Shown: one piece after another, positions 6,434-7,140 of the stretch | Position numbering within the stretch: position 1 is the first letter of the stretch | Layout: each line of letters begins with the position of its first letter | Source of the DNA: an uncultured Emergencia sp. | GTDB taxonomy: Bacteria > Bacillota > Clostridia > Peptostreptococcales > Anaerovoracaceae | Direction of reading: 5' to 3' | Length of the DNA: 7,140 nucleotides | NCBI GenBank assembly: GCA_902476665.1 | Contig: CABSEO010000096.1 | Location: forward strand, 1 to 7,140 | Notes under the pieces: generated by a model | What the model was told of the DNA's origin: nothing | What the model saw: only the letters and a program-made list of their open reading frames with translations | Database searches by the model: none | Position numbers and translations under genes: made by a program

Positions 6434-6481
6434 AAAAACAGAGCATTTCAAGCTGATTTTCTCAGCCAGAAATGCTCTGTT
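6434..6481 (-). terminator. Rho-independent terminator of the GGDEF gene
   Basis: Read on the - strand, AACAGAGCATTTC and GAAATGCTCTGTT form a perfect 13-bp stem (6481-6469 with 6449-6437). An inner GCTGA/TCAGC stem (6466-6462 with 6456-6452) lies inside. The 3' side runs straight into TTTTT, the last two of which fall in the stem's end. It begins about 47 bases after the GGDEF stop and insulates the hydrogenase operon from read-through. Confidence 0.88.
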
Positions 6482-6528
6482 CTACTGTCACAAATAACAG
6501 ATCAATTGTTTCATCAAAGGCAGAATGA

Positions 6529-7140
6529 TCAATTATTTCTTCTGTCATTGATTTTCATGCTGTAGAAACGGCGTTTTTCCTGATACATCCTCTCATCAGC
6601 CTCGTCAAATTGTTCTCTGACATTTGTCTGTTCTCTACGCCATGAACATCCGACGGCACAATCGATTCCCCTCTTTTTCATACCCATCTGCACAGCATGA
6701 ACTTTCTCCATAAAATCCTTTTCTTCCCGTGAATCATCTATAATCACAAACTCATCGCCGCCAATCCGATATGCTTTGCCTGAGAACAGCCCCCGGATTT
6801 CTTCTGCAGCCTCCCGAAGCAATTCATCACCGGTACTGTGGCCCTTTCTGTCATTAATTGTCTTGAGACCGTTTAAGTCAAAACAGGCCACCCCCAATCC
6901 CACCTCGGGATGAACGAAAGGTTCATCAAGCAGCTGAATAAACTTATTTCTGTTATACAGGCCTGTAAGCGCATCCTCATAACTCATACGACGAAGAAGA
7001 CTGTTCTGTGCAGCCAGACGCTCCTCCTGCTCTTCAATCTGCTTTAACAGGTATTCATAAGACTGTTTCGCCATTTTTGCAGGAAATCCGACATCCTCTT
7101 CATGCATCTCCGCATACGGGTTGGAAATATGGATATGGCA
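6529..7140 (-). CDS. Diguanylate cyclase (GGDEF domain), 5' end outside the window
   Basis: Makes cyclic di-GMP from two GTP, a second messenger that usually controls attachment, motility or biofilm. The frame is open to the right edge; an ATG at 7107 exists, but the 11 codons before it have no stop and no ribosome binding site is evident just before it, so the true start probably lies beyond the window. About 203 residues are visible. A charged, heptad-like helix (roughly 7070-6995), probably a signalling coiled coil, leads into the GGDEF domain. That domain has DALTGLYNR, then FDLNGLKTINDRKGH with the usual D and N positions, GDELL, and an intact GGDEF (6762-6748), so it should be active. 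The RxxD inhibitory site is absent: the residues nine to six before the GG are LFSG. The N-terminal sensor is not visible. It has its own terminator and is not co-transcribed with the hydrogenase genes in an obvious way. Confidence 0.92.
   Translation of the reverse strand, partial: CHIHISNPYAEMHEEDVGFPAKMAKQSYEYLLKQIEEQEERLAAQNSLLRRMSYEDALTGLYNRNKFIQLLDEPFVHPEVGLGVACFDLNGLKTINDRKGHSTGDELLREAAEEIRGLFSGKAYRIGGDEFVIIDDSREEKDFMEKVHAVQMGMKKRGIDCAVGCSWRREQTNVREQFDEADERMYQEKRRFYSMKINDRRNN

Larger units (their letters stand above)
5957..6528. other. Long non-coding region between the hydrogenase operon and the GGDEF gene
   Basis: These 572 AT-rich bases hold no credible gene. Short open frames on both strands (up to 97 codons) lack ribosome binding sites and family-like sequence. 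The region contains the 5' leader and at least one promoter of the hydrogenase operon, three exact DnaA-box matches, two perfect 16-bp palindromes, a repeated TGTCAAC motif and the terminator of the GGDEF gene; these are listed separately. A small hairpin ATCACT-GTAA-AGTGAT (6121-6136) abuts the first DnaA box and has no T tract on either strand. A 12-base direct repeat, CATATTTTCAGC, occurs at 6024-6035 and 6309-6320. The region is longer than a simple promoter needs. Confidence 0.8.

Noticed and set aside
6240..6446. A 68-codon open frame on - in the same region
   Set aside because: Its start codon lies inside the GGDEF terminator stem with no ribosome binding site, and its composition is not protein-like apart from a short charged tail.
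6163..6456. A 97-codon open frame on + in the non-coding region (and an overlapping 69-codon frame from 6132)
   Set aside because: No ribosome binding site, no family-like sequence, and it runs through the palindromes, a DnaA box and into the terminator stem.
5957..6528. Reading the DnaA-box region as the chromosomal origin
   Set aside because: None of the usual oriC neighbours (dnaA, dnaN, rpmH, rnpA) is present, and only three boxes are seen; a DnaA-binding site other than oriC fits better.

Overview
The window looks like part of a low-to-mid GC (mid-40s % by eye) anaerobic Firmicute of class Clostridia. The grounds are an argR-recN pair of the Firmicute type, strong AGGAGG-like ribosome binding sites, a Clostridium-type [FeFe] hydrogenase and a GGDEF protein with a DLNGLK motif. 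The family cannot be fixed from sequence alone. There is no sign of phage, insertion sequence, CRISPR, tRNA or rRNA; the genes look like an ordinary chromosomal backbone.

Layout, left to right. Bases 1-213 hold a promoter and a structured leader. An argR-recN operon follows on the + strand (214-2303; the genes overlap by ATGA) and ends in a strong hairpin terminator. A two-gene hydrogenase operon runs toward it on the - strand. Its first gene (5956-4103) is a flavoprotein made of the Fe-S end of NuoF fused to a GltD/NfnL-like FAD and NAD(P)-binding body. Its second gene (4109-2376) is a CpI-like [FeFe] hydrogenase with a full F-cluster relay and H-cluster motifs. A 572-base non-coding stretch (5957-6528) comes next. 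It carries the hydrogenase promoters, three exact TTATNCACA boxes in one orientation, two perfect 16-bp palindromes and a terminator. The last gene, on the - strand, is a diguanylate cyclase cut by the right edge.

How the genes work together: ArgR senses arginine and probably controls its own operon, while RecN acts in double-strand break repair. Their pairing is a conserved Firmicute arrangement rather than a pathway. The two hydrogenase genes should make one enzyme: the flavoprotein exchanges electrons with NAD(P)H and passes them through Fe-S clusters to the hydrogenase, which evolves or consumes H2. This matches the glutamate-synthase-linked (A2) class of [FeFe] hydrogenases as I remember it; its physiological partner is not settled. 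The H-cluster maturases (HydE, HydF, HydG) and a HydC/NuoE-like subunit are not in the window.

The least explained parts are the hydrogenase-GGDEF intergenic region (DnaA-box-like cluster plus palindromes) and the domain make-up of the flavoprotein.
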